This document shows positions 43,992-52,032 of a DNA stretch of 64,000 bases, in pieces (within the stretch, counting starts at the first letter, position 1; every line of letters starts with the position of its first letter). Under the pieces are notes generated by a model, which saw only the letters and a program-made list of their open reading frames with translations, searched no databases and was not told the DNA's origin. The stretch is taken from NCBI RefSeq assembly GCF_014836645.1, contig NZ_JACSQM010000011.1, forward strand, positions 17,147 to 81,146, written 5' to 3'. Source of the stretch: Fictibacillus norfolkensis (GTDB lineage Bacteria > Bacillota > Bacilli > Bacillales > Fictibacillaceae). The translations under genes and the position numbers were made by a program.

Positions 43992-45200
43992 ATGAAAAAA
44001 CTTAGCCTAATTCTTGTTTTTTCACTGGTTATGCTTGTGAACACACAGTTTGTTCAAGCGACGGGGGAGAACACACCAGATATTAAAAGCGAAAGCGCTG
44101 TAATGATTGATGCAAAAACAGGAGATATTTTATATCAAAAAAACAGCTCGGAGCAAATGTATCCAGCAAGTATTACAAAGATCATTACAGGAATTCTGGC
44201 TATAGAATCAGGCAAGTTGGATGATTCTGTTGTTGTAAGCAGCGACGCAGTAAGAGCTGAAGGGACACGAGTTTATTTGATGGAAGGTGAGCAAGTACCA
44301 CTGAAAAAGCTTGTTCAAGGCCTTTTGATCAACTCAGGTAATGATGCAGCAGTTGCGATTGCAGAATACGTGGCAGGCGACGTAGATACATTCGCTGATC
44401 AAATGAACGCGTTCGCGAAAAAAGTGGGAGCAGACAATACCCATTTTGTTAATCCGAACGGACTTTTTGATGAAGAACATTATACAACAGCTGAAGATAT
44501 GGCGAAGATTACTCAATACGCGATGCAGAATGAAGAATTTCGAGAGATCGTATCAACGAAAGAATTGCCTTGGGTCGGAGAAGGCTGGGAGACGACATTA
44601 AGAAATCACCATCAGCTTTTGTGGGATTATGAGGGTACGATTGGTGTGAAGAATGGATACGTTGATGAGTCCAAGCACACTTTAGTTACGGCAGTTTCAC
44701 GCAATAATTTGGATGTGATCATCGTTACACTAAAGGCTCCTACTAGTCGAGCGGCATATTGGGACACGATGGCACTTGGGGATTATGGATTTAAGAGCTT
44801 TGAAAGACAAACATTATCTGCTGGTACAAAGATAGAAGCGTTAAACGGAAAGACTTATCCGCTAAAAGAAGATTTGGCCGTTACCTTGCCAAAAGGAGAA
44901 GAACCGGTTCAAGAAGTGAGTTCAGATGGAGAGCTTCAACTAAAAGATTCTTCTGGACATGTGTTACTCTCACATACACTATTTAAAGAGAAGGAAAAGG
45001 AAAAAGAAGCTTCCGCAACGGTCGATAGTAAATCAGTTGAAACAGTAGATTCGACGTTCATGCAATCAGTTGTTAAGGCAGGTATCTTCCTATACAGCGG
45101 ACTGCTCCTCTTGCTCGCATTCCTAGTGATCTTAAGGATGCGGAGTCAAAAGCACAAACATAAAAAAATGAGACAAGTTGCACGCAGTTATGTGAAATAA
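43992..45200 (+). CDS. D-alanyl-D-alanine carboxypeptidase (DacF/DacB-like, low-molecular-weight PBP)
   Basis: The product is 402 residues with a signal peptide (about 1-23) and a C-terminal transmembrane helix (about 360-382) plus a basic tail, so anchored like DacF/DacB. Active-site motifs are SITK (Ser60-Lys63) and SGN (115-117). The third motif, usually KTG, reads K220-N221-G222. It trims the terminal D-Ala of pentapeptides; bacilli use such enzymes in vegetative wall and spore cortex. ATG preceded by GGGAGCGG. A possible Spo0A box lies upstream. Confidence 0.88.
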   Translation: MKKLSLILVFSLVMLVNTQFVQATGENTPDIKSESAVMIDAKTGDILYQKNSSEQMYPASITKIITGILAIESGKLDDSVVVSSDAVRAEGTRVYLMEGEQVPLKKLVQGLLINSGNDAAVAIAEYVAGDVDTFADQMNAFAKKVGADNTHFVNPNGLFDEEHYTTAEDMAKITQYAMQNEEFREIVSTKELPWVGEGWETTLRNHHQLLWDYEGTIGVKNGYVDESKHTLVTAVSRNNLDVIIVTLKAPTSRAAYWDTMALGDYGFKSFERQTLSAGTKIEALNGKTYPLKEDLAVTLPKGEEPVQEVSSDGELQLKDSSGHVLLSHTLFKEKEKEKEASATVDSKSVETVDSTFMQSVVKAGIFLYSGLLLLLAFLVILRMRSQKHKHKKMRQVARSYVK

Positions 45201-45222
45201 AACCGTCAATAGGCGGTTTTTT
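45198..45222 (+). terminator. Terminator after the carboxypeptidase gene
   Basis: The stem AAAACCG / CGGTTTT around TCAATAGG, followed by Ts; it overlaps the stop codon region. Confidence 0.75.
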
Positions 45223-45323
45223 TGCTTGTTAAAAATAGAGTGAGCTATGTAAAACATGTTTTTCATATCAATACCTATAGGATAAAAAGCTTTTATAGTA
45301 TATAATTACATTAAATTACAAAA

Positions 45324-45330
45324 TTCGACA
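45324..45330 (-). promoter_or_regulatory. Possible Spo0A box before the HD-GYP gene
   Basis: TTCGACA is the reverse complement of TGTCGAA and lies 16 bases before the start codon, a place where binding would block expression. Confidence 0.35.
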
Positions 45331-45345
45331 ATTGGAGTTTCATTC

Positions 45346-46449
45346 ATGATACGTAATATTAAGCTAGCTCAGCTATTTATTGTGGGGAGTGCCTTCATTC
45401 AGGCTCTCCATCATTTTTTTATAGAACCAATAGATAATTTCTATCCATTTCTTTTCTTATTTTTAATCGGGTTTCTTCCTGCTTGGGGAGTCAACCGTAT
45501 ACAAGAACCATACACAAAATTGACTTTCGTTTTGTGCAGCATCTATATCGTTTCCATTTCCTACTTTTTCGTTACATATCCGATCGTGCAGGCTGCTTAC
45601 TTCTTTTTGCCTGTATCTGCTCTTCTTCTAAATGATAAGCGGCTTTATTATGTTTCAAGTATAGGTGGATTAGCATCCTACCTCTTGCTATCGAACGAAC
45701 CATTGAAAGACTATTTCGCATTTATCTCAATTTATGTGATTTTCTGTTCACTTTTGTTTATGGCGCAGCGAATTGTTTATCAATCTGTTGCAGAAAAAGA
45801 AGCGATTTTGCAAGGTGTGAAAGCATTCTCCTTAGCAGTTGAAGCGAAAGACGTTTATACACAAGGACATTCAAAGAGAGTGGCACTTTATGCCATGATT
45901 CTTGCCAAACATGGTCAATTCAAAAATGTAGAATGGCAAGAGCTTGAGTTGACAGCTCTCATTCATGATATCGGAAAGATTTCAACGCCAGATGCTGTTC
46001 TGTTAAAGAACGGAAAACTAACTCAAGAAGAGTACGAAATTATGAAAAAGCATCCTGTGGATGGGATGATTTTAGCAAAATCTTTCGGATATTCGGACCG
46101 AGTTTTAACAGGTATTCTGCATCATCATGAAAGATTTGATGGTCGAGGTTATCCACATGGTTTAAAAGGAAGAGATATACCGATCTATTCGCGTATCTTA
46201 GCAGTCGCTGATTCTTTTGATGCGATGACGAGTAACCGTGCATATCGTCAGGGGATGACACCTTGGGAAGCAAAGAAAGAGATCGAGAACCATTCAGGTA
46301 AAATGTATGATCCATTTATCGTAGAAGTGTTTGTTCGTGCTTATTACGACATGCTTTTAATCTGTGAAGACCATTCGGAAAATATTTTGATGGGTAACTC
46401 CGCGCATCGGGAGATTGCTTCTGGATTAAACGAAGGAAAAAACGGCTGA
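45346..46449 (+). CDS. HD-GYP domain protein with N-terminal membrane sensor
   Basis: The product is 367 residues. Five or six N-terminal transmembrane helices (to about residue 145) are followed by an HD-GYP domain: FSLAVEAKDVYTQGHSKRVA, LTALIHDIGKISTPDAVL (HD pair about 206-207), HHHERFDGRGYPHGLKG (the GYP motif), ILAVADSFDAMTSNRAYR. Such domains hydrolyse cyclic di-GMP or related dinucleotides. TTGGAG is the ribosome binding site. The membrane part is of the MHYT/5TM type without a recognised ligand. Confidence 0.9.
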   Translation: MIRNIKLAQLFIVGSAFIQALHHFFIEPIDNFYPFLFLFLIGFLPAWGVNRIQEPYTKLTFVLCSIYIVSISYFFVTYPIVQAAYFFLPVSALLLNDKRLYYVSSIGGLASYLLLSNEPLKDYFAFISIYVIFCSLLFMAQRIVYQSVAEKEAILQGVKAFSLAVEAKDVYTQGHSKRVALYAMILAKHGQFKNVEWQELELTALIHDIGKISTPDAVLLKNGKLTQEEYEIMKKHPVDGMILAKSFGYSDRVLTGILHHHERFDGRGYPHGLKGRDIPIYSRILAVADSFDAMTSNRAYRQGMTPWEAKKEIENHSGKMYDPFIVEVFVRAYYDMLLICEDHSENILMGNSAHREIASGLNEGKNG

Positions 46450-46501
46450 GACGAAGAAGATAATACAGGTAATCATTTTACATAGCAGGAGGAAAGAAAA
46501 G

Positions 46502-46984
46502 ATGAATGCAACGGCTTCCTTAACAGAGACGTTACTCGAAGAATTGTATGTTGTGGTTCGTACGACCAATCTATTATTAAAAAAAGCAGATCCTTCTGTT
46601 TACGATTTTCGACCTGTTGAAAACATGCGTTCTTTTTTAGAACTAGCCAATCATTTGGTTCAGATTCCTCATATCGACTTAGCGATTTTACAGGAAAAAT
46701 CAGAGCAAGAAATTCGTCAGCTTGAAAAGAAGTTATCAGCAGAAAACGTTACAGAATTAACTCATGTATTAGAAGAAGGGTATCATCTAGCAAAGTCATA
46801 TTTCCTATCTCTTTCCGAAGAGGATTTTCTTAAGAAAGAAACGAAGGCGTTTTATGCTGAGAAGGGTGCTACTCAGGCAAAATGGCTAGTGGAAATTGTC
46901 ACTCATAGCTATCATCATCGTGGGCAGTTGTTTACTTATTTAAAACAGACCAATCACGATGTGAATATGTTTGATCTTTACTAA
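46502..46984 (+). CDS. DinB family protein
   Basis: The product is 160 residues. A four-helix bundle pattern with metal-site His residues in LANHLVQIPH and in THSYHHRGQLFTYL. Metal-dependent DinB-like proteins include bacillithiol transferases (BstA), stress and damage proteins; the exact class cannot be set. AGGAGG nine bases before ATG. It follows the HD-GYP gene by 52 bases and may be read from the same promoter. Confidence 0.85.
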   Translation: MNATASLTETLLEELYVVVRTTNLLLKKADPSVYDFRPVENMRSFLELANHLVQIPHIDLAILQEKSEQEIRQLEKKLSAENVTELTHVLEEGYHLAKSYFLSLSEEDFLKKETKAFYAEKGATQAKWLVEIVTHSYHHRGQLFTYLKQTNHDVNMFDLY

Positions 46985-46995
46985 AGTAAAAAACC

Positions 46996-47036
46996 AAAGG
47001 ATAGAACTCACGATTGAGGTGGTTCTATCCTTTTTC
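46996..47036 (+). terminator. Terminator after dinB-like gene
   Basis: The 12-bp stem AAAGGATAGAAC / GTTCTATCCTTT is followed by Ts. The remaining 47037-47279 stretch has no gene; I see no clear sigma-B promoter for the next operon. Confidence 0.85.
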
Positions 47037-47279
47037 TTTGTTCAAAAGCTTGCTAAATAAACGTTTTTTATTAAGAGTAATTGCTGTTTTTGCGCTTAAT
47101 TCTCCTGGTGCATTTTTACGTAAATTCGACTTCTTTGCATATCTCCTGTAATATGAGTGGTTCAAATTTAAAAGGTGTTCCTAGTTTATTTAGCTAGCAG
47201 GAAAAATATAGTCTTTATTGAATCTTTTATGAGATAAACATTTTGTGTCGTTTAAATACATCCAAGAGGTGATGTTTCC

Positions 47280-47585
47280 ATGTATACCGTTTTCTCTACG
47301 TTTGATGTTCCAAACGAAAAAGCAGACGAAGTAATAAATATATATAAGAACCGTTCTAGATCAGTAGATAACGCCGATGGCTTTGTTGACTTCTTGTTGC
47401 TTCAGAACGACAAGCGCGCAGGTGAGCTGACCGTTCAACTCATTTTCACTTCAAAGGACGCTTATTTAAATTGGGTAAGAAGTGATGAATTTAAGAAGAT
47501 TCATGATTTAGAAAAGAAGTATCCTGATCAAGAACTAGCAGCTGTCATTCCCACTGTTAAGCAATATAAGGTGGTTGCCAAATGA
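47280..47585 (+). CDS. HmoA-like antibiotic-biosynthesis-monooxygenase (ABM) domain protein
   Basis: The product is 101 residues with the ABM/ferredoxin-like pattern of HmoA/IsdG proteins: strand-helix start VFSTFDVPNEKADEVINIYK, DNADGFVDFLLLQN, and a WVRSDEFKKIH segment with the His that ligates haem iron in HmoA. It may degrade or sense haem. AGAGGTGATG precedes ATG. Its stop overlaps the next start (ATGA), so it heads a four-gene operon with a B12 protein and an RsbR-like protein. Confidence 0.7.
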   Translation: MYTVFSTFDVPNEKADEVINIYKNRSRSVDNADGFVDFLLLQNDKRAGELTVQLIFTSKDAYLNWVRSDEFKKIHDLEKKYPDQELAAVIPTVKQYKVVAK

Positions 47586-47962
47586 CGGAATTTAACATAA
47601 ATGTTATGGTAGAAAGAGTAACTGAGAAAATTTATGAAAATGATCCAACCCTTGTTGAACGTTATGGAGATAAGGGTAGAACGAAGTGTGTGGAAGATAA
47701 TCATCATCACTTTAAGCACCTAGAGACGGCATACGAACTCGATAACAGTGCATTCTTCATCGATTATGCGATCTGGTTGGATGGTATTCTACAAAAGTTT
47801 GGGATGAGCACACAGCTCTTAATGGATAATTTCGACTTTATTATAGAAGTTCTTTTAGAAGAGCAGGGAAAGCAAAGAATAGAAAATACCCGTATCGGTA
47901 TATATACCGATTATTTAAAACAAGCGAATGATGTTCTACGTAGTAAAGTGGAATCACATTAA
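47582..47962 (+). CDS. Small helical, His-rich protein in the B12/STAS operon
   Basis: The product is 126 residues, entirely helical by composition. A conserved-looking block DNHHHFKHLETAYELDN and FFIDYAIWLDGILQKFG suggests a globin-like or sensor bundle; several His residues could bind a metal or cofactor. Starts at ATG overlapping the previous stop. The family is not recognised with confidence; it may correspond to the globin-like N-terminal module of RsbR proteins, encoded here as a separate chain. That is inference from operon context. Confidence 0.5.
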   Translation: MTEFNINVMVERVTEKIYENDPTLVERYGDKGRTKCVEDNHHHFKHLETAYELDNSAFFIDYAIWLDGILQKFGMSTQLLMDNFDFIIEVLLEEQGKQRIENTRIGIYTDYLKQANDVLRSKVESH

Positions 47963-47982
47963 ATAAAGGAGAGGTCCCATCC

Positions 47983-48633
47983 ATGGCTATTTCAGAAGCT
48001 GAAAAACTGGCGCGTCTGTTTTTAGAAGGTAATCATGCTGAAGCATTACATTTCATTAAACAGCAGCCAGACCAAAATCGAATGGTTTTGTTTAGAGACC
48101 AGTTTACTCCTGCTATGTATATGATCGGAGACCTCTGGGAAAATAATGAGATCTCAGTTGCTGATGAACATCTAGCAACGGGAGTGTGTGACTTTGTTCT
48201 TTCTAGGCTGTTTCAAGTAACCGCAGATGAAACAAAACGTGAAAAGAAAGCGATGTTCTTGTGCTTGCAGGGTGAACAGCATTATCTTGGAATTAAAATG
48301 ATCAACAGTATTTTTGAAGAAAAAGGCTGGGAAACGAAATACTATGGAGCAAGCTTGCCGTTGGAATATGCATTGAAATCTGCACTGCAATGGAAGCCAG
48401 AAGTTATCGGCTTATCCGTTTCCATCGTATATAATCTACCGGTGCTAAAAAACTATGTTCGATCATTAGCAGCTCTACCGAATAAGCCTGCTATCTTAGT
48501 AGGCGGACGGCTAACAGAAAAATACGATCTAGAACCATATGTAAATAACCAAGGAATCATCATTAAAAACCTCCAACAGGCAGAAAAATGGCTGGATGAA
48601 TATACCGAAGAGAGGATTAACGCCTACAAATGA
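47983..48633 (+). CDS. Stand-alone cobalamin-binding protein with photoreceptor motif (AerR/CarH-like, no HTH)
   Basis: The product is 216 residues. The N-terminal four-helix cap contains W52-ENNEISVAD-E62-H63, the W-x9-EH motif of the CarH/LitR light-sensing cap. A Rossmann-type B12-binding domain follows with GEQHYLG (lower-ligand His100), IGLSVSIVYNL and ILVGGRL. Unlike CarH there is no DNA-binding domain; the product corresponds to the short AerR type. AAAGGAGAGG precedes ATG, and its stop overlaps the next gene (ATGA). With an RsbR-like partner, it likely passes a B12 or light signal to a stressosome; function inferred. Confidence 0.8.
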   Translation: MAISEAEKLARLFLEGNHAEALHFIKQQPDQNRMVLFRDQFTPAMYMIGDLWENNEISVADEHLATGVCDFVLSRLFQVTADETKREKKAMFLCLQGEQHYLGIKMINSIFEEKGWETKYYGASLPLEYALKSALQWKPEVIGLSVSIVYNLPVLKNYVRSLAALPNKPAILVGGRLTEKYDLEPYVNNQGIIIKNLQQAEKWLDEYTEERINAYK

Positions 48634-49400
48634 GCAGTGTCCTACCCGTACCTTACGTAAAGATAGATAAACATGGCGTTATTCTTAATCGATCCTCAAA
48701 AGCCATCGAAATGTTGGATGTCCAAGCTGAAACGATTCGAGATTGTTTTGATGAAGAAAGTCATAATAAGCTAATGAAGTTTATGATGCCGTTTAAAGGC
48801 GAAAAGACATTTGAAGCAAACCTAAAAGCTAGAAATCAGCCGTTCTTGCTGTGCGACATCTCTATATGTTGGGAAGGCGAATTCGCGCACATTGTTTTTA
48901 TTCCAATTGGGAAACACGTCCAGGGGCTTGAAGAAAAACTTTTAGAACTTAGACTTAGGTTATCTTCTACAGATTTTGAGTTATTCGAAAAGAAAGAAGC
49001 CTTAGTAGATGCAATGAAACGTCTCGATGAATTGTCTGGACCGTTCATACCGATCTCTGAAAAGATGGCGTTTGTTCCTCTTTTTGGTGATGTGAACGAG
49101 AGCAAGATGATTACCGTTACAGGAAACGCTCTTAAAGCGGCGTACGAAGGGCAATTTGAAGAAATCTTTTTTGATCTCTCTGCTACAGGAGAAATTGATG
49201 AGGGTGGCGTTCAGAAGTTAAGCGAACTGTTCCGCATGCTTCAATACATGAATGGGAAACCGGTTAAGATTATCGGAGTAAAGCCAAAGCACGCTAGGCA
49301 GCTGACTGCACTAGACGTGGATTGGCCCGTCTATTTTGAAACTTCATTAAAAGATGTATTGATCGATCATCTTCAAATAGGTAAAGCACCTCAAGCGTGA
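48630..49400 (+). CDS. RsbR-like PAS-STAS protein
   Basis: The product is 256 residues. The N-terminal ~100 residues look PAS-like (VPYVKIDKHGVILNRSSKAI), then a linker helix (LEEKLLELRLRLSSTDFEL), then a STAS domain with AFVPLFGDVNESKM and IFFDLSATGEIDEGGVQKL. Aligned by eye to RsbRA ([24 protein letters not shown]), the two Thr residues phosphorylated by RsbT are replaced by Glu157 and Glu191. YtvA and other atypical RsbR paralogues also lack phosphorylatable residues. It overlaps the B12 gene and likely forms a stressosome subunit with it. Confidence 0.75.
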   Translation: MSSVLPVPYVKIDKHGVILNRSSKAIEMLDVQAETIRDCFDEESHNKLMKFMMPFKGEKTFEANLKARNQPFLLCDISICWEGEFAHIVFIPIGKHVQGLEEKLLELRLRLSSTDFELFEKKEALVDAMKRLDELSGPFIPISEKMAFVPLFGDVNESKMITVTGNALKAAYEGQFEEIFFDLSATGEIDEGGVQKLSELFRMLQYMNGKPVKIIGVKPKHARQLTALDVDWPVYFETSLKDVLIDHLQIGKAPQA

Positions 49401-49413
49401 TGAGGTGCTTTTT
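49384..49413. terminator. Shared terminator of the B12/STAS operon and the rhomboid gene
   Basis: The perfect stem AAAGCACCTCA / TGAGGTGCTTT with a short loop, inside the end of the STAS gene. Confidence 0.85.
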
Positions 49414-49416
49414 GTT

Positions 49417-50022
49417 TTACCATCTTTTTTTCTTGCGATGAAGGGAAGCAAAAATGATTGGTGCAAGAGCTGCGCCACCAATCAATCCGAACAGGTGACC
49501 CATCACGTTGATCCTTGCATTCATGAACGTGGTTACTAAACTGATTCCTAACACTACAAGAAGAATTTGTGTGTTAGCTTGGTCGATATATTGACGATGG
49601 TTATAAAGCATATAAACGTAGATCCCGAACAAACCAAAAATAGCTCCTGAGGCACCAATATGTGCGTAAGAAAGTGGCAGCATAAGTAACGTAGCAATAT
49701 TTGCGATCAACCCAGCCCCAAGATACCCGATAATAAATCTTACTTTCCCAAGGATTCCTTCGAGTGCAGGACCGAACAAGACCAGCGAGAACGAGTTGAA
49801 GATCAGATGACCTGCAGCCTCATGTGTAACAATGGGGGTGAATAAACGCCAGTACTCTCCAGCGGTAATGTAATAATTAGAACCGACCATAAAATGATAC
49901 AAAGAGGTAGAAAAAGGGGTAAAATTAATAAGAAGAAACACGATAATGTGTGCAGCTACTAAAAAAGTAACAATAGGATAACGCCTGATAAAGGTCTGAA
50001 AGCTTTCATCTCTTATAAACAT
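49417..50022 (-). CDS. Rhomboid family intramembrane serine protease (YdcA-like)
   Basis: The product is 201 residues with six transmembrane helices. Catalytic Ser in HIGASGAIFGL (about residue 124) and catalytic His in NVMGHLFGLIGG (about 175); the HEAAGHLIFNSFSLVLFGPALE segment is typical. AAAGGGTGA precedes ATG. In B. subtilis ydcA is divergent from acpS in the same place, supporting the name. Substrates unknown. Confidence 0.9.
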   Translation of the reverse strand: MFIRDESFQTFIRRYPIVTFLVAAHIIVFLLINFTPFSTSLYHFMVGSNYYITAGEYWRLFTPIVTHEAAGHLIFNSFSLVLFGPALEGILGKVRFIIGYLGAGLIANIATLLMLPLSYAHIGASGAIFGLFGIYVYMLYNHRQYIDQANTQILLVVLGISLVTTFMNARINVMGHLFGLIGGAALAPIIFASLHRKKKRW

Positions 50023-50087
50023 GGAAATAGTATCACCCTTTTTATATAAAGTGTAGGCTGTTTTTTCGTTGAATGGAGTTAACGCAT

Positions 50088-50130
50088 GCCACGCGGAAAG
50101 CGATGCACCTCAAGCGAAATCAACTTCATG
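50088..50130. repeat. Short fragment of the dispersed palindromic repeat
   Basis: GCCACGCGGAAAGCGATGCA and CTCAAGCGAAATCAACTT resemble the right arm of the copy at 59331-59461 (CGCCCCGTGGAAAGCGAGCA ... ACGGAAACCAACT). It lies in the 228-base rhomboid-acpS gap, which otherwise holds promoter-like AT-rich sequence. Confidence 0.5.
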
Positions 50131-50250
50131 CAAGAGCCATAAAGTTTTTTGAAAACAGACCAAATTTTTAACATACTCATTCATCTTCCTTAAGTTTACC
50201 ATGTGTTGGTAGATAGGGCGAAAGATATAGCTGTAAAGGAGCTTTTATTA

Positions 50251-50610
50251 ATGATTGTAGGAACAGGCATCGATATGATCGAGCTAAAACGAATCAAGCA
50301 GGTTGTTACTCACCAGCCTCGATTTCCGGAGCGGGTGTTAACACCGTTTGAACAAAAAAAATTTTTTTCTTTAAATGGCAACAGAAGGTTTGAATATCTT
50401 GCAGGGCGTTTTGCCGCAAAAGAAGCAATGGCCAAAGCGCTCGGTGTAGGGATCGGCGCAGAACTTTCATGGCAGGACATGGAGATTAAATCAGATGAAA
50501 AGGGTAAGCCGTTTCTTACTTCCCCTTATCCATATTTATGTCACCTTTCTATCTCTCATACGAAAGAATACGCGATCGCACAAGTGGTTTTAGAAAGCTC
50601 GTCAAGCTAG
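50251..50610 (+). CDS. acpS: Holo-[acyl-carrier-protein] synthase
   Basis: Start ATG 50251 (MIVGTGIDMIELKRI), with AAAGGAG nine bases before; an upstream in-frame GTG at 50203 is not credible. 119 residues, as in B. subtilis (121). Metal-binding Asp in GTGIDMIE, and Glu in the AGRFAAKEAMAKALG motif. It transfers 4'-phosphopantetheine from CoA to apo-ACP for fatty-acid synthesis. Conserved neighbour order rhomboid-acpS-ydcC-alr. Confidence 0.93.
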   Translation: MIVGTGIDMIELKRIKQVVTHQPRFPERVLTPFEQKKFFSLNGNRRFEYLAGRFAAKEAMAKALGVGIGAELSWQDMEIKSDEKGKPFLTSPYPYLCHLSISHTKEYAIAQVVLESSSS

Positions 50611-50736
50611 TCTGCATATTGTCCAGGGTTGTCTCATATATTGTAATGCGGTAGAAGGGGTAGTCCTTTGCAAGGTGCAGAGAGTTGGTCCCCCTTCAAT
50701 GTCGAAATTAATTTGGGACAAAGGGGATGGCAAAAA

Positions 50737-51744
50737 ATGAAGAAAACACTGTCAATGATGTTGACGGCGTTCATGATCGTGTTGGTTCTGTCGGCATGTG
50801 GTGCACAAAGCCAGAACGATGTTTTGGATTCATTAGAAGAAAGAATGGAATCCATGACAGGTTACAAAGCGGAAGCCAAGATGACATTGAGCACAGGAGA
50901 AAAGCCACTGACTTATGATTTAGAAATTTGGCATAAGAAGCCGGATTTTTACCGAGTCAGCTTAAAAAATGCTGAAAAAGATCAAAGTCAGATGATACTG
51001 CGTAACAAAGATGGAGTTTTCGTTCTTACACCAGCTCTGAATAAAAGTTTCCGTTTCCAAAGTGACTGGCCAGAAAACAACAGTCAAGTTTATTTGTTCC
51101 AATCACTCATCTCTGACATTTTAAATGATACGGACAGAGGGTTTAAATCAAAAGAGAAAAGCTATGTCTTCCATACAAAAACAAATTATCAAAACAAAAA
51201 CCTCTATCAGCAAGAGATCACATTAAACAAAGATCTTGATCCGCAACAAGTACGAATTATGGATCAAGACCAAAAAGAGCTTGTTAGACTGGATTTCTCA
51301 AAGGTTAAGTTCAATGCAAAATTTGATAAGAACTCTTTTGATATGGAGTCGAACATGAGTAGTGCTCAATTTGAGGTTCCTACGTTCTCAGGTGCTGGAG
51401 AAGAGTTCGAAGTGCTGTATCCGACTTATACAGCGAACTTAAACATCGTAAATGAAAGAGAAGTGGCACAAGGGGCAGATGACTCCAAGGTGGTTTTGAA
51501 CTATGCGGACGAAGATAAATCATTTACATTGATGCAGCAGAAGAACACAGCTGTAGAAACAGCTTCGCGCCTAACGATGTCGAGTGGAGAACCAGTTGAT
51601 CTGGGTTTTACCGTTGGGGCGATGACAGATCAATCGATCACATGGAATTTTAACGGTGTAGATTACTTGCTCGTCTCCAATAATCTCGGTCAGGATGAGT
51701 TGATGGCGATTGCACGCTCAGTGAGCGGAGAGGCGATTAAATAA
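50737..51744 (+). CDS. ydcC: LolA-like lipoprotein, YdcC sporulation protein family
   Basis: Start ATG 50737 (AAAGGGGA about nine bases upstream). 335 residues. The signal peptide ends in lipobox LSAC (Cys about 21). The mature part has the LolA/LppX-like beta-half-barrel pattern with DLEIWHKKPDFYRVSL and the MILRNKDGVFVLTP strand. In B. subtilis YdcC is a sigma-E-dependent lipoprotein needed for normal sporulation. It sits between acpS and alr as there. The upstream 50611-50736 region has no gene. Confidence 0.88.
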   Translation: MKKTLSMMLTAFMIVLVLSACGAQSQNDVLDSLEERMESMTGYKAEAKMTLSTGEKPLTYDLEIWHKKPDFYRVSLKNAEKDQSQMILRNKDGVFVLTPALNKSFRFQSDWPENNSQVYLFQSLISDILNDTDRGFKSKEKSYVFHTKTNYQNKNLYQQEITLNKDLDPQQVRIMDQDQKELVRLDFSKVKFNAKFDKNSFDMESNMSSAQFEVPTFSGAGEEFEVLYPTYTANLNIVNEREVAQGADDSKVVLNYADEDKSFTLMQQKNTAVETASRLTMSSGEPVDLGFTVGAMTDQSITWNFNGVDYLLVSNNLGQDELMAIARSVSGEAIK

Positions 51745-51858
51745 TTTCTACATTATATATAGGGATTGATAGAGCAGGCTGGCGAAGACGCTAGCCTGTT
51801 TGGTTTTGAAAACGGGTATGTTGGATTTTGCACGTCCGTAAATTGTCGAGGATTGTAG

Positions 51859-51963
51859 ACTCGTGGATAAAATGCCAAAACTTTTGGATGGAGAACGAAA
51901 ACTCGTGGATAAACTCTCAAAACTTATGGATTGCACACACATATTTATGGATTGAAGCGATAG
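51859..51963. repeat. Degenerate 21-bp tandem repeat, locus B (five units)
   Basis: Units begin at 51859, 51880, 51901, 51922 and 51943. Two units share the head ACTCGTGGATAAA, and the tail CAAA or GAAA recurs; period 21. The head A-CTCGTGGATA parallels ACTCGCGGATA at 27835. On the minus strand the repeat simulates a Ser/Leu-rich protein (unit SFESLST), which is not a gene. Lies between ydcC and alr. Confidence 0.8.
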
Positions 51964-52032
51964 GATGCTTACATAAATGACGGTAAGAGGGTAAAATAGA
52001 AGGCAGTAATCTAAACCGGGGAGGCCAACATC

